DNA from: Paraburkholderia sp. BL10I2N1
GTDB lineage: Bacteria; Pseudomonadota; Gammaproteobacteria; Burkholderiales; Burkholderiaceae
Direction of reading: 5' to 3'
Assembly: GCF_004361815.1 (NCBI RefSeq)
Contig: NZ_SNWA01000001.1
Location: forward strand, 2,294,001-2,358,000
Length of the DNA: 64,000 nucleotides
Of this stretch, positions 23,288-32,697 are shown in pieces. Position numbers and translations under genes: made by a program. Positions within the stretch are counted from its first letter, which is position 1, and the number at the start of each line of letters is the position of its first letter. Under the pieces are notes generated by a model. It had not been told where the DNA came from, did no database searches, and saw nothing but the letters and a program-made list of their open reading frames with translations.

Positions 23288-25594
23288 ATGAGCACCGCAC
23301 ACATTCTGGGTTTCCCGCGCATCGGCGCGCATCGTGAACTGAAATTCGCCCTGGAGCGCTACTGGCGCGAAGGCCCGACCGCGGACGGCGAACGTGCGTT
23401 GCGCGAAACCGGCCGCGCGCTGCGTGCCGCGCACTGGCGCGCACAACGTGAAGCCGGGTTGACGTTCGTCACCGTCGGCGATTTCGCATGGTACGACCAT
23501 GTGCTGACCACGCTTGCGCACGTCGGCGCCCTGCCGCAGCGCTTCGGTTTCGACGCGGCCGAATTGACGCTCGCGCAGTATTTCACGATGGCGCGCGGCA
23601 CGGCAACGCAGCCAGCGATGGAAATGACCAAGTGGTTCGATACGAACTATCACTACCTTGTCCCAGAGTATTCGGCGTCGACGTGCTTCGGCGCGGGCGT
23701 GTCATGGCTCTTCGACGAGGTGAGGGAGGCGCAGGCCGCTGGCCATCACGCGAAGGTGGCGCTGGTGGGACCGTTGACGCTGTTATGGATCGGCAAGGAG
23801 CGCGACGGCCTCGCTGACCGGCTCGCGCTGCTGCCGGCGCTGTTGCCGGCCTATCAGGCGCTGCTTGCGCGGCTGCGGGAGCAGGGCGTCGACTGGGTGC
23901 AGATTGACGAGCCAATCTTCGCGCTCGATCTGCCTGACGCATGGCGCGACGCCGCTCCGGCCGCGTATGACGCGCTGGTGCCGCACGCGCCGAAGCTGCT
24001 GCTCACGACGTATTTCGACGACGTCAGCGAACACGCCACGCTGCTGAAATCGCTGCCGGTGGCCGGGGTGCATATCGACCTGGTGCGCGCGCCGTCGCAG
24101 CTCGACGCGTTCCTCGACGCGTTTCCCGCTGACAAGGTGTTGTCGTGCGGGATCGTCGATGGCCGCAACGTGTGGCGCAACGATCTGGACGCATCGCTGG
24201 CACGACTGACGGCGGCGCATCAGCAACTGGGCCCGAGGCTCTGGCTGGGGACGAGTTGCTCGCTGCTGCACACGCCGGTCGACCTCGCGAATGAAGCGAA
24301 GCTCGACGCCGAACTGCGCGCATGGCTCGCGTTTGCTGTGCAAAAGGTGCGCGAAGTGGCGCTGCTGCGGGATGCATTGACGCTCGGCCGCGCGTCGGTA
24401 GCCGCTGAGTTCGATGATGCCCGTGCTGCCTGCGCGAGCCGACGCACGTCGCTGCGCATCCACAATCCGCTCGTGAAGCGCCGCGTAGAAGCGGTGAGCG
24501 ACGCCGATGCGACGCGTCGCTCGCCGTACGCGACACGCGCGGCAACCCAGCGCGCGCGCTTCAATCTGCCGCTTCTGCCGACCACGACGATCGGTTCGTT
24601 CCCGCAGACGGCGGAGATTCGAGCGGCGCGCGCCGCTCACCGGCAAGGCGGGTTGAGCCATCTGGACTACCTCGAAGCGATGCGCGCGCATGTCCGTTTC
24701 GCTGTCGGCCAGCAGCTCGCGTATGGTCTCGACGTACTGGTGCATGGCGAGGCCGAGCGCAACGACATGGTCGAATATTTCGGCGAGCTTTTATGGGGCT
24801 TCGCGATCACAGAGAGCGGCTGGGTTCAGAGCTATGGTTCGCGCTGCGTGAAGCCGCCATTGATCTACGGTGACGTGTACATGCCGGAGCCGATGACGCT
24901 CGGTTGGGCGACCTACGCACAGTCGCTCACCGACAAGCCGGTGAAAGGCATGCTGACCGGCCCGGTGACGATGCTGCAGTGGTCATTCGTGCGTGACGAC
25001 CAGCCGCATGCGCAGACCGCCTTGCAGATCGCGCTGGCGCTGCGGCAGGAAACGCTTGCGCTCGAAGCGGCGCAGATCGGCATGATCCAGGTGGACGAAC
25101 CGGCGCTGCGCGAAGGCTTGCCGCTGAAGGCGCGCGACCGCGCACATTACCTGGACTGGGCCGTTCGCGCATTCAAGGTGGCCGTATCGGGCGTCGAGGA
25201 CGATACGCAGATTCACACTCATATGTGCTATTCGGAATTCGGCGACATCCTGTCTTCGATCGCCGCGCTCGATGCCGACGTGATCTCCATCGAGACGACC
25301 CGCTCGAACATGGAACTGCTCGCGGCGTTCGAGACCTTCGAGTATCCGAATGAGATCGGCCCCGGCGTCTATGACATTCATTCCCCCCGCGTGCCGGGCG
25401 CCGATGAAATGGCCGCGCTGATCGGTCTCGCGCTGGAGCGGATTCCTGCGGAGCGGCTGTGGGTGAATCCGGACTGCGGTCTGAAGACGCGCGACTGGCA
25501 GCAGGTAGGGCCAGCGCTCACGTCGATGGTCGAGGCAGCGAAGAAAGCGCGCGCAGCTCTCGCGCTGAAGTTCAGGGCCTGCGTCGCGGCTTGA
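23288..25594 (+). CDS. metE: Cobalamin-independent methionine synthase
   Basis: A 768-aa enzyme that transfers the methyl group of 5-methyltetrahydropteroyl-triglutamate to homocysteine. The N-terminal half starts [26 protein letters not shown]. The C-terminal catalytic half begins at [22 protein letters not shown] and carries the zinc ligands in [10 protein letters not shown] (His, Cys), a Glu in [12 protein letters not shown], and Cys in [10 protein letters not shown]. Full length. Expression is probably controlled by the divergent MetR. The ribosome binding site is weak. A bidirectional terminator follows. Confidence 0.98.
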   Translation: MSTAHILGFPRIGAHRELKFALERYWREGPTADGERALRETGRALRAAHWRAQREAGLTFVTVGDFAWYDHVLTTLAHVGALPQRFGFDAAELTLAQYFTMARGTATQPAMEMTKWFDTNYHYLVPEYSASTCFGAGVSWLFDEVREAQAAGHHAKVALVGPLTLLWIGKERDGLADRLALLPALLPAYQALLARLREQGVDWVQIDEPIFALDLPDAWRDAAPAAYDALVPHAPKLLLTTYFDDVSEHATLLKSLPVAGVHIDLVRAPSQLDAFLDAFPADKVLSCGIVDGRNVWRNDLDASLARLTAAHQQLGPRLWLGTSCSLLHTPVDLANEAKLDAELRAWLAFAVQKVREVALLRDALTLGRASVAAEFDDARAACASRRTSLRIHNPLVKRRVEAVSDADATRRSPYATRAATQRARFNLPLLPTTTIGSFPQTAEIRAARAAHRQGGLSHLDYLEAMRAHVRFAVGQQLAYGLDVLVHGEAERNDMVEYFGELLWGFAITESGWVQSYGSRCVKPPLIYGDVYMPEPMTLGWATYAQSLTDKPVKGMLTGPVTMLQWSFVRDDQPHAQTALQIALALRQETLALEAAQIGMIQVDEPALREGLPLKARDRAHYLDWAVRAFKVAVSGVEDDTQIHTHMCYSEFGDILSSIAALDADVISIETTRSNMELLAAFETFEYPNEIGPGVYDIHSPRVPGADEMAALIGLALERIPAERLWVNPDCGLKTRDWQQVGPALTSMVEAAKKARAALALKFRACVAA

Positions 25595-25683
25595 CGGAGA
25601 GGGCGCGGTCGATCGCGGCCGCCGCGAGGGCGGCCGCGCGCGTGCGGCTGCGCGGCGGCCGGGGCTATCCATCCAGATGGACG

Positions 25684-25713
25684 AAAAAAAACCGGCAACG
25701 CGCGCCGGTTTTT
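25684..25713. terminator. Bidirectional terminator between metE and pepN
   Basis: ACCGGC (25691-25696) pairs with GCCGGT (25704-25709). It is flanked by seven A on the left and TTTT on the right, so it can work for both convergent genes. Confidence 0.85.
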
Positions 25714-25737
25714 CATGTGCCCGGGAAAAACAGCCCG

Positions 25738-28440
25738 TCAGGCCAGCGCCTTCTCCACAATCTCACGCACATCGCGCGATTTCGCCTGTGCCGCGACCGC
25801 TTCCAGCGCGGAGCGCATGCCGTCGCGCAAGGCCGGCGTGAAGCGGCGCCACAGTTCCAGCGACCGCGCGAGGCGCGCCGCGACCTGCGGATTGATCGCG
25901 TCGAGGGCGATCACTTGCTCGGCCCAGAACCGGTATCCCGAGCCGTCTTCGGCGTGGAACTGCGCCGGGTTCGCCGCGCAGAAGCTGAAGATCAGCGAGC
26001 GCGCGCGATTCGGATTCTTCAGGTTGAACGCCGGATGCGTCATCAGCCCGCGCACGATATCGATCACCGGGCGCTGCGCGCTGCCGCGCTGCGTGGCCTG
26101 CAGCGCGAACCATTTGTCGATGACGAGCGGTTCCTTCTCGAAGCGTCGATAGAAGTCTTCGAGCGCCGCCTGCGCGAGCGCGCCACCGCCTGCCGCGGAG
26201 GCCGTCAGCAGCGCTGCCAGCGCCGCCGACCGGTCGGTCATGTTGTCGGCTGCGTCGTATTGGGCGTTGGCGAGGCGCACGGCATCGTCGGGACTGTCCA
26301 GCTCGGCGAGATAGGACAGCGCGAGATTTTTCAGCGCGCGATGACCGGCGGCGTCCGGCGTCGCTTCATACGTGCCGGGTGTCTGGTGTTTGTCGTAGAT
26401 CGCAAGCCATTCGCGGTGCAACGCGCTGGCGAGGCGCTTGCGGACGAACTGTCGTGCGCTGTGAACTGCAGCCGGATTCGATTCGGCCATCTGCTCGGCG
26501 AGATACGCCTCCGACGGCAGCATCAGCGCAAGTTCGCGGAACGCCGGCGACAGCGATTCGTCCGTCAGCACGCGCGAGAAGGCAGCGACCACCGCATCGT
26601 CGAGTTGCAGTGCAGCGCCCGTCGCCGCACGCGACGCGAGCGTCATCAGTTCGCGGGTCGCCAGGCGTTGACCGGCTTCCCAACGGTTGAACGGATCGCT
26701 GTCGTGCGCGAGCAGGAAGGCGAGCTCGTCGTTCGTATAGTCGTACTCGACGATCACCGGCGCCGAGAAATTGCGCAGCAGCGATGGCAGCGGCCGTTCC
26801 GCGACGTCGACGAACGTGAAGGTCTGTTCGGTCTGGGTGAACTCGAGCACGCGCGTCATGCCCTGCGCCGCCGCGGCTTCACCTTCAAGGCGAAGCGGCA
26901 GGTCCGTGCCGTCGTGGCCAATCAGGCCGATCGCGAACGGAATCAGGAGCGGCCCCTTTTGCGTTTCCCGCGCGGTGGGCGAACCTTCGCCGTAACCCTG
27001 CGTGAGCGTCACGCTATAGCTGCGCTGTGCGGGGTCCCAGGCGGTTTTCACTGTCACGCGGGGCGTGCCGGCCTGGCTGTACCAGCGCTCGAACTGCGCG
27101 AGGTCGCGGCCGTTTGCATCGGCGAGCGCGTTGCGGAAGTCGTCGCAGGTCACCGCCTGGCCATCGTGACGCTTGAAGTACAGATCCATGCCGCGCCGGA
27201 ACCCGTCGCGGCCGAACAGCATCTGGTACATCCGCACGACTTCCGAGCCTTTCTCATAGACCGTCATCGTGTAGAAGTTGTTGATCTCGACGTAGCTTTC
27301 GGGGCGGACCGGGTGCGCCATCGGGCCTGCGTCTTCGGCGAACTGCATCTGGCGCAGCACGCGCACGTCCTCGATGCGCTTGGTCGCGCGGGCGGCTTCA
27401 TCGCTGCCGTTGAGCTGGCCACCGGCCATGTCGGCTGAAAACTCCTGATCGCGGAATACTGTCAGGCCTTCTTTCAGGCTCAGCTGGAACCAGTCGCGGC
27501 AGGTCACGCGATTGCCGGTCCAGTTGTGGAAATACTCGTGGCCGACCACCGCCTCGATGTTCGCGAAGTCGTTATCGGTCGCCGTTTCGGGGTTCGCCAG
27601 CACGTACTTCGTGTTGAAGATGTTGAGCCCCTTGTTCTCCATCGCGCCCATGTTGAAGTCGCTGACCGCGACGATCATGAAACGGTCCAGATCGAGTTCG
27701 AGCCCGAAGCGTTTCTCATCCCAGCGGATCGAGTGGATCAGCGAATCCATCGCGTGGCGGGTCTTGTCGAGGTCGTGCGGCTCGACCCACACCTGCAGCA
27801 GTTTTTCCTTGCCGGAGCCGGTCTTCACACGCTCCTCGAGCGCGACCAGCTTGCCTGCGACCAGCGCGAACAGATAGCTCGGCTTCCTGAACGGGTCTTC
27901 CCAGCGTGCAAAGTGGCGGCCGTCGGGCAGCTCGCCTTCCTCGATCAGATTGCCGTTCGAGAGCAGCACCGGATAGGCCGCCTTGTCTGCGGCGAGCGTC
28001 ACCGTATAGGTGGCCATGACGTCGGGCCGGTCGAGGAAATACGTGATTCGGCGAAAGCCCTCGGCCTCGCACTGCGTAAAGAAATTGCCGCTCGACACAT
28101 ACAGCCCCGACAGCGTCGTGTTCTCCGCCGGATTGCAGACGGAGACGAGCGTCAGTTCGAATGCATCCGGCACATTGTCGAGCGTGAGACCGTGCTCATG
28201 CGGATGCGCGGCGGCGTGCGGCGTGCCGTCGATCGTCGCGTTGACGAACTCCATCTGCTCGCCCATCAGTTCCAGATGCGGCGTGCGGGCGGCGTCGGGA
28301 TTGCGGCGCACGCGCATCGTGCTCCGGACCGTCGTGCGTTCCGGGACGAGGTCGAACTCGAGCGCGACGGTGTCGATCAGGAAGGCGGGCGGTGCGTAGT
28401 CGGCGCGGCGGATCACGGCAGGCGTAGCGGTGTCGGACAT
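25738..28440 (-). CDS. pepN: Aminopeptidase N (M1 metallopeptidase)
   Basis: A 900-aa cytoplasmic M1 aminopeptidase. GAMEN (residues 265-269) binds the substrate N-terminus. HEYFHNWTGNRVTCRDWFQLSLKEG holds the zinc site (His 301, His 305, Glu 324) with Glu 302 as catalytic base. N-terminal beta-sandwich and C-terminal helical domains are complete. ATG 28440 (MSDTATPAVIRRADY) is preferred over a 32-codon extension. It removes N-terminal residues from peptides during protein turnover. Confidence 0.97.
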   Translation of the reverse strand: MSDTATPAVIRRADYAPPAFLIDTVALEFDLVPERTTVRSTMRVRRNPDAARTPHLELMGEQMEFVNATIDGTPHAAAHPHEHGLTLDNVPDAFELTLVSVCNPAENTTLSGLYVSSGNFFTQCEAEGFRRITYFLDRPDVMATYTVTLAADKAAYPVLLSNGNLIEEGELPDGRHFARWEDPFRKPSYLFALVAGKLVALEERVKTGSGKEKLLQVWVEPHDLDKTRHAMDSLIHSIRWDEKRFGLELDLDRFMIVAVSDFNMGAMENKGLNIFNTKYVLANPETATDNDFANIEAVVGHEYFHNWTGNRVTCRDWFQLSLKEGLTVFRDQEFSADMAGGQLNGSDEAARATKRIEDVRVLRQMQFAEDAGPMAHPVRPESYVEINNFYTMTVYEKGSEVVRMYQMLFGRDGFRRGMDLYFKRHDGQAVTCDDFRNALADANGRDLAQFERWYSQAGTPRVTVKTAWDPAQRSYSVTLTQGYGEGSPTARETQKGPLLIPFAIGLIGHDGTDLPLRLEGEAAAAQGMTRVLEFTQTEQTFTFVDVAERPLPSLLRNFSAPVIVEYDYTNDELAFLLAHDSDPFNRWEAGQRLATRELMTLASRAATGAALQLDDAVVAAFSRVLTDESLSPAFRELALMLPSEAYLAEQMAESNPAAVHSARQFVRKRLASALHREWLAIYDKHQTPGTYEATPDAAGHRALKNLALSYLAELDSPDDAVRLANAQYDAADNMTDRSAALAALLTASAAGGGALAQAALEDFYRRFEKEPLVIDKWFALQATQRGSAQRPVIDIVRGLMTHPAFNLKNPNRARSLIFSFCAANPAQFHAEDGSGYRFWAEQVIALDAINPQVAARLARSLELWRRFTPALRDGMRSALEAVAAQAKSRDVREIVEKALA

Positions 28441-28637
28441 GGTGGTTTTGGTGTGGAGAGTGCAGGGTGGCCGCCACGCGCGCACGGTGCGCCGGACGAG
28501 CCTGTCGGGCCATTGTACAAAGCCTTGCCGCTTCATGCGGGCGAACTTTTTACCGATGGCTCGGGTCAGCGTATTATCAGGCCGCCGTGCCTGGACGCGC
28601 GGCCTGGATCAGAAGCTGAAGAAACACAAGGAAGACC

Positions 28638-29333
28638 ATGACGCTCGACCGATGGACCCGTCGCGCCGCGCTGGTACTGGCGGCACTGGCAGGGATGCTT
28701 TCCGGCTGTACGACCTACGTGGAGACCCAGGTCACGGCCTTCTCCGACTGGAGCGGCAGCGACACTACCCGCACTTACGCGTTCGAGCGCAGCCCCGACC
28801 AGCAGAACAATCTCGAACAGTCGACCTACGAACAGCTCGTCGCACACGAGCTCGCCACCCACGCGTTCCAGCGCGTCAGCCTGTCGGAAGCGCGCTATCT
28901 GGTGGCGCTCAGCTACGGGATCCGTAGCGATATGGTGACGGTTTCGCAGCCCGTCTATTACAACCCGTGGCCAGCGCCGTACTACTGGGGGCGTCCAATG
29001 ATCGATCCGTGGGGACCGTTCGGCCCGTTCCCGGCGGGCTATGTCGATCAGAGCTATCCGGTCTACACGCATGTGCTCGGTATCCGCATCACCCAGCGCG
29101 CGACCGGCAAGGAGGTGTACAAGGTGACGGCGCGCAACTCGGGTGCCGAATCGTCGCTGGTGCGCGCCATGCCTTATCTTGCGCGCAGCGCGCTGTCGGG
29201 CTTCCCGCTTGGCAACGGCGCCGTGCAGACCGTGAAGCTCCCAGTCGACAGCAACGGAGCAGTGCCTTCGAACGAAGTGGCGGCGTCGCCTGCTTCCGGT
29301 GCGCCTGCTTCCGCGCCGAAGGTCGCGCAGTAA
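28638..29333 (+). CDS. DUF4136-type outer-envelope lipoprotein
   Basis: A 231-aa protein with a lipoprotein signal peptide (RRAALVLAALAGMLSGC, lipobox LSGC with Cys about 24). The DUF4136 pattern follows: YVETQVTAFSDWSGSDTTRTYAFER, then EQLVAHELATHAFQRVSLSEARYLVALSYG. The middle contains a Tyr/Pro/Trp-rich loop (YYNPWPAPYYWGRP), and the C-terminus is an Ala/Ser/Pro linker. The family's function is unknown. Divergent from pepN; a strong terminator follows. Confidence 0.85.
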   Translation: MTLDRWTRRAALVLAALAGMLSGCTTYVETQVTAFSDWSGSDTTRTYAFERSPDQQNNLEQSTYEQLVAHELATHAFQRVSLSEARYLVALSYGIRSDMVTVSQPVYYNPWPAPYYWGRPMIDPWGPFGPFPAGYVDQSYPVYTHVLGIRITQRATGKEVYKVTARNSGAESSLVRAMPYLARSALSGFPLGNGAVQTVKLPVDSNGAVPSNEVAASPASGAPASAPKVAQ

Positions 29334-29371
29334 CTTACGCCGCCATGTTCAGCGAGCAGGATGCGCGGATG

Positions 29372-29406
29372 AAAAACAGCCGGCCACTTCACGGGCCGGC
29401 TTTTTT
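29372..29406. terminator. Bidirectional intrinsic terminator
   Basis: GCCGGCC (29379-29385) pairs with GGCCGGC (29394-29400). AAAAA lies on the left and TTTTTT on the right. It sits between the convergent lipoprotein and TMEM165-type genes. Confidence 0.88.
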
Positions 29407-29435
29407 GTGCGGACAGGATCGGCAAACGATGCCGC

Positions 29436-30008
29436 TCAAGCGCCCACGCCGAAGAGTGCGAGCGCTCCAAGCACGACGAACATCACTGCGGCGATACCGT
29501 GCACGAGCTTGGTCGGCAGCCGGTGGGCGAACCGGTCGCCCAGCAGGATCGCCGGCACGTTGGCGATCATCATGCCGAGCGTCGTTCCTGCAACCACCCA
29601 GAAGAAGTCGTGAAAGCGGGCGGCGAGCGCGACCGTGGCGATCTGCGTCTTGTCGCCCATTTCCGCGAGGAAGAACGTCACCACCGTCGCGCCGAACACG
29701 CCAAGCCGGCTGCGGTTGGTGTTGGCTTCTTCGTCGTCGAGTTTGTCCGGCACGAGAATCCACAGCCCCATACCGATGAACGAAGCGGCGAGCGCCCAGC
29801 GCATGAGAGTCGGTGTGACGAGCGTGCCGAGCCATGCGCCCAGCGCGCCGGCGCCCGCGTGATTGACCAGCGTGGCGACGAGGACCCCGAGAATGATCGG
29901 TAGCGGCTTGCGATAGCGGGCAGCGAGGACGAGCGAAAGCAGTTGCGTCTTGTCGCCGATTTCAGCGAGCGCGACAGCGCCGGTCGAGATCAGAAAGGCT
30001 TGATGCAC
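29436..30008 (-). CDS. TMEM165/GDT1-family exporter, probably manganese
   Basis: A 190-aa membrane protein with about six transmembrane helices and the two hallmark repeats ALAEIGDKTQLLSLVLAARY and FLAEMGDKTQIATVALAARF (E-x-G-D-K-T-Q). The family exports Mn2+ (or Ca2+) in exchange for protons; bacterial members such as MntX/MneA protect against manganese excess. A yybP-ykoY riboswitch in the leader strongly supports a manganese role. It starts MHQAFLISTGAVALAEIGDKTQ. Confidence 0.92.
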   Translation of the reverse strand: MHQAFLISTGAVALAEIGDKTQLLSLVLAARYRKPLPIILGVLVATLVNHAGAGALGAWLGTLVTPTLMRWALAASFIGMGLWILVPDKLDDEEANTNRSRLGVFGATVVTFFLAEMGDKTQIATVALAARFHDFFWVVAGTTLGMMIANVPAILLGDRFAHRLPTKLVHGIAAVMFVVLGALALFGVGA

Positions 30009-30086
30009 GGTGTGATGGTTCCTCGGGCCGGAATATGCACGAGCGACGACCCACTACGCGCCGGGCCCCGTTGCGGCGGTGGTGGA

Positions 30087-30232
30087 TCATCGGTCTCGCC
30101 AGGCCAGAGGCTGCGTCTGCCATGGCCTTACAGGCCAAGTCTGTTGACAGGCGCCCCCGCGTGTCACGCGTGTGGCGCAGGCGTTTCGGCTTGCGCGGGC
30201 GTGTTGCGGGGCGGCTACTCCCCAATGAGGGG
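30087..30232 (-). ncRNA. yybP-ykoY manganese riboswitch
   Basis: Read on the minus strand, the leader of the TMEM165-type gene has the signature elements in order: TTGGGGAGTAGCC at the 5' side (about 30,228), a long helical arm, GTCAACAGACTTGGCC in the middle (about 30,150), and GGCGAGACCGATG at the 3' end (about 30,095). These match the conserved GGGGAGUAG and CGAGACC boxes of the class that senses Mn2+ and turns on exporters. About 80 bases separate it from the start codon, room for an expression platform. Confidence 0.9.
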
Positions 30233-30694
30233 CGGATTATAGCATCGGTGTTTGCACGCACGGCGAAGTGTCCGGGAAGCAAACGTTTTACAGAAAGTAA
30301 AGCCGGGCGACTTGCCGAACTGGGTCGACGAATCGAGTGATCCCATTAATGACGGGCTTTTGGAGGTAAGGTACAAAATCGTCTGACCTTCCGTCGCGCG
30401 GGCGACACGGATACAGATGGATACGTCTTTTGTGGCTGATTTAATTCAGAATGTTCAGTATGATTCCGGCGATTCCACGGGGGAGTCCGAGTCGAATTAA
30501 CCCTCATGGCCTTGCCGCCCGGCCCTAAATAATTCCGGGCGAATGCCGTTAATTCGCTGAACACATAACAAGACTGGATCAACCCCCGGTTGGCGTCTAC
30601 TAGAGCTGGGTTATGCGTCCACGTCGCGCCGTTGGCCGGCGCGTGCGATGAGACGCCCGTAGCCCTGGCAGCTTTCAATCGTGCGAACACCGAT
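30233..30694. other. Upstream region of the aryl polyene operon
   Basis: 460 bases between the riboswitch and the first aryl polyene gene, so the operon promoter should be here. It is more A/T-rich than its surroundings. A possible 27-codon leader frame (30417-30500, MDTSFVADLIQNVQYDSGD...) has only a weak ribosome binding site. No clear operator palindrome was found. Confidence 0.4.
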
Positions 30695-31390
30695 ATGCCC
30701 GATCTGCACTGGACCATTCCGGTTGCTCGCTGGTCTTCCTGGCCTGCCGTCGCAGCCACCGCCCCCGATATTGGCTTTATCGAGCCGATCGTGCGTCGGC
30801 GTCTGAGCACGCTGTCGCGGGCGGCGCTCAAGGTCGCGCACGACTGCGTCGGCGATCTGGCTGGCGTGCGTGTCGTATTCGCGTCGCGGCACGGCGAATT
30901 GCGCCGTACCACCGACATCCTGCGCACGATCAGCGCGGGCGAGCCCGTTTCGCCGACCGCGTTCAGCCTGTCGGTTCTCAACGCGATGACGGGCGTGTTC
31001 AGCATTGCGCGTAGCGACCGGTCAGCTGCCAACGCCATTTCGGCGGGGGCCGAAACAGTCGGTTATGCGATGCTCGAAGCGCACGCCCAATACGCGGCGG
31101 ATCCCGCCACGCCCGTGCTGATCGTCTACGCCGACGAACCGGCGGATCCAGCCTACGGCACGATCGAAGATGAGGTGCAGGGCGGCGCACTCGCGATCCT
31201 GCTGGATGCGGGTCGCGCCGAAGGGCAACTGACGTGTGCACTCACCCGCGCGCCTGCGGCGGACGCTGCGCCCGCCTGCTTTCCGACGCAGAGCCAGGCG
31301 CTGGAGCATTGTCTCGACACGCACTCGGCGGCCGCGTGGCAAGGCGCGAGTGCGACCTGGCACTGGAGCTGGCATGATGGCGCGGCTTGA
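30695..31390 (+). CDS. Beta-ketoacyl synthase-like protein of the aryl polyene cluster
   Basis: A 231-aa protein resembling only the N-terminal half of a ketosynthase (PF13723-type): LHWTIPVARWSSWPAVAATAPDIGFIEPIVRRRLSTLSRAALKVA, GVRVVFASRHGELRRTTDIL, SPTAFSLSVLNAMTGVFSIAR. No complete Cys-His-His triad is present, so it is not an active condensing enzyme. A short ketosynthase-like gene of this sort opens aryl polyene operons. ATG 30695 is the best start, but its ribosome binding site is poor. It overlaps the acyltransferase gene by 17 nt. Confidence 0.8.
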   Translation: MPDLHWTIPVARWSSWPAVAATAPDIGFIEPIVRRRLSTLSRAALKVAHDCVGDLAGVRVVFASRHGELRRTTDILRTISAGEPVSPTAFSLSVLNAMTGVFSIARSDRSAANAISAGAETVGYAMLEAHAQYAADPATPVLIVYADEPADPAYGTIEDEVQGGALAILLDAGRAEGQLTCALTRAPAADAAPACFPTQSQALEHCLDTHSAAAWQGASATWHWSWHDGAA

Positions 31391-32168
31391 TTTCGCATGG
31401 CGCCTGTGCGCCACCGGCATGGCCTTCGTGGTGTTCGGCGTGTGCGGCGTGCTGTTTTCGGTGCTCGTGTTCCCGCTCGCCTGGTTGTGGCCGCATCGAG
31501 CGTCGCGTCAGCTTGCGGTGACGACGGTCATCCACTGGTTTTTCCGGGCGCTGGTCGCCGTGCTGCGGCGCGGCGGTGTGATGGACCTGAAAGTGCAGGG
31601 CGGCGACGCGCTGCGTACGTGCCGTCCTGCGATCATCGTCGCGAATCACCCGACTTATCTCGACGTGATGGTGCTGCTCTCGCTTACGCCACACGCGTGC
31701 TGCGTCGTGAAGAACGCGCATTGGAGCAATCCGTGCTTCTACGGCATCGTGCGTGCGGCCGAATATGTGAGCAATGCGGATCCTGTCGAACTCGTCGAAG
31801 CCGGTAGCCGGCAGCTCGAAGCCGGCTACACGATGATCATTTTCCCGGAAGGAACCCGCAGCCCCGCGCCGAACCGCCTGCATGCGTTTTCACGCGGCTT
31901 CGCGCACATGGCGCTGAAGGCGGGCGCGCCGATCCTGCCGGTGCTGATGGATTGCGATCCTCCGGCCTTCACCAAGCAGATGCGCTGGTACAACGTGCCG
32001 GCGCGTGCATTCCGCATGCGCGTTAGCGTGCTTGAACCCCTCGGGGTCGACTGTCTTGCCGCCCACGATACTCCGCCGGCGATTGCCGCGCGCACCGTGA
32101 CCAGCGCTATCGAGGCGCACATTACACAGCATCTGTTCGATTATGGATTCTTTAAAACTGGAAATTAA
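31374..32168 (+). CDS. 1-acyl-glycerol-3-phosphate-type acyltransferase
   Basis: A 264-aa membrane-bound PlsC-like acyltransferase. An N-terminal transmembrane region (MAFVVFGVCGVLFSVLVFPLAWLW) precedes the catalytic NHPTYLD (H-x4-D) at about residue 90 and the FPEGTR motif at about 160. In aryl polyene clusters such enzymes attach the polyenoyl chain to a lipid carrier. ATG 31374 or 31377 are both possible. The end overlaps the first ACP by 26 nt. Confidence 0.88.
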   Translation: MMARLDFAWRLCATGMAFVVFGVCGVLFSVLVFPLAWLWPHRASRQLAVTTVIHWFFRALVAVLRRGGVMDLKVQGGDALRTCRPAIIVANHPTYLDVMVLLSLTPHACCVVKNAHWSNPCFYGIVRAAEYVSNADPVELVEAGSRQLEAGYTMIIFPEGTRSPAPNRLHAFSRGFAHMALKAGAPILPVLMDCDPPAFTKQMRWYNVPARAFRMRVSVLEPLGVDCLAAHDTPPAIAARTVTSAIEAHITQHLFDYGFFKTGN

Positions 32169-32442
32169 GCAGCTCCTGATCGAAGCACTTGATCTGGAAG
32201 ACCTGAGCCCTGCCGACATCGACGACGATGCGCCGCTCTTCGACACCGACGGTATCGGTCTCGATTCGATCGACGCGCTCGAAATCGGCATCGTTTTGCG
32301 AAAACAATACCAACTGACCATCGCTGCAAACGACGAACGCACGCGCGAGCACTTCCGCTCGATCAATACTCTGGCCGCGCTCGTCGCGAGCCAGCGCGAG
32401 CCGGCGCATGCAGCTGACGAAACCGTCAAAAAAGGGGAATAA
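32143..32442 (+). CDS. Acyl carrier protein 1 (aryl polyene)
   Basis: A 99-aa acyl carrier protein with the phosphopantetheine attachment motif GLDSIDALEIG (Ser about 41) and the usual four helices. The C-terminal tail is longer than in AcpP. It is expected to hold the growing polyene or the aryl starter. Confidence 0.9.
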   Translation: MDSLKLEIKQLLIEALDLEDLSPADIDDDAPLFDTDGIGLDSIDALEIGIVLRKQYQLTIAANDERTREHFRSINTLAALVASQREPAHAADETVKKGE

Positions 32443-32445
32443 ATC

Positions 32446-32697
32446 GTGACCGACGCAGAGATCCTTGAGCGCATCCGCGCCATCTTCAAAGAGAACTTCG
32501 CGATAGAGCCTGAGCGTGTGACGCCAGAGGCTCATCTGTTCGAAGACCTCGATCTGGACAGTATCGATGCCGTCGACCTCGCGATCAAGCTGCAGGAAAT
32601 GACCGGTCGTCGCATCAAGCCGGAAGAATTCAGGTCGGTGCGCACGGTGGGCGACGTGATCGGCGCAGTCGAGTCGCTGCTCGCGGCGCAGGGCTGA
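32446..32697 (+). CDS. Acyl carrier protein 2 (aryl polyene)
   Basis: An 83-aa acyl carrier protein with DLDLDSIDAVDLAIKL (modified Ser about 39). GTG start at 32446, 3 nt after the first ACP. Two ACPs in tandem are typical of aryl polyene clusters. The stop overlaps the next start. Confidence 0.92.
   Translation: MTDAEILERIRAIFKENFAIEPERVTPEAHLFEDLDLDSIDAVDLAIKLQEMTGRRIKPEEFRSVRTVGDVIGAVESLLAAQG

Noticed and set aside
25459..28641. Very long plus-strand frames opposite pepN and the end of metE (659 and 371 codons)
   Set aside because: They are high-GC antisense shadows; pepN on the minus strand has all catalytic motifs.
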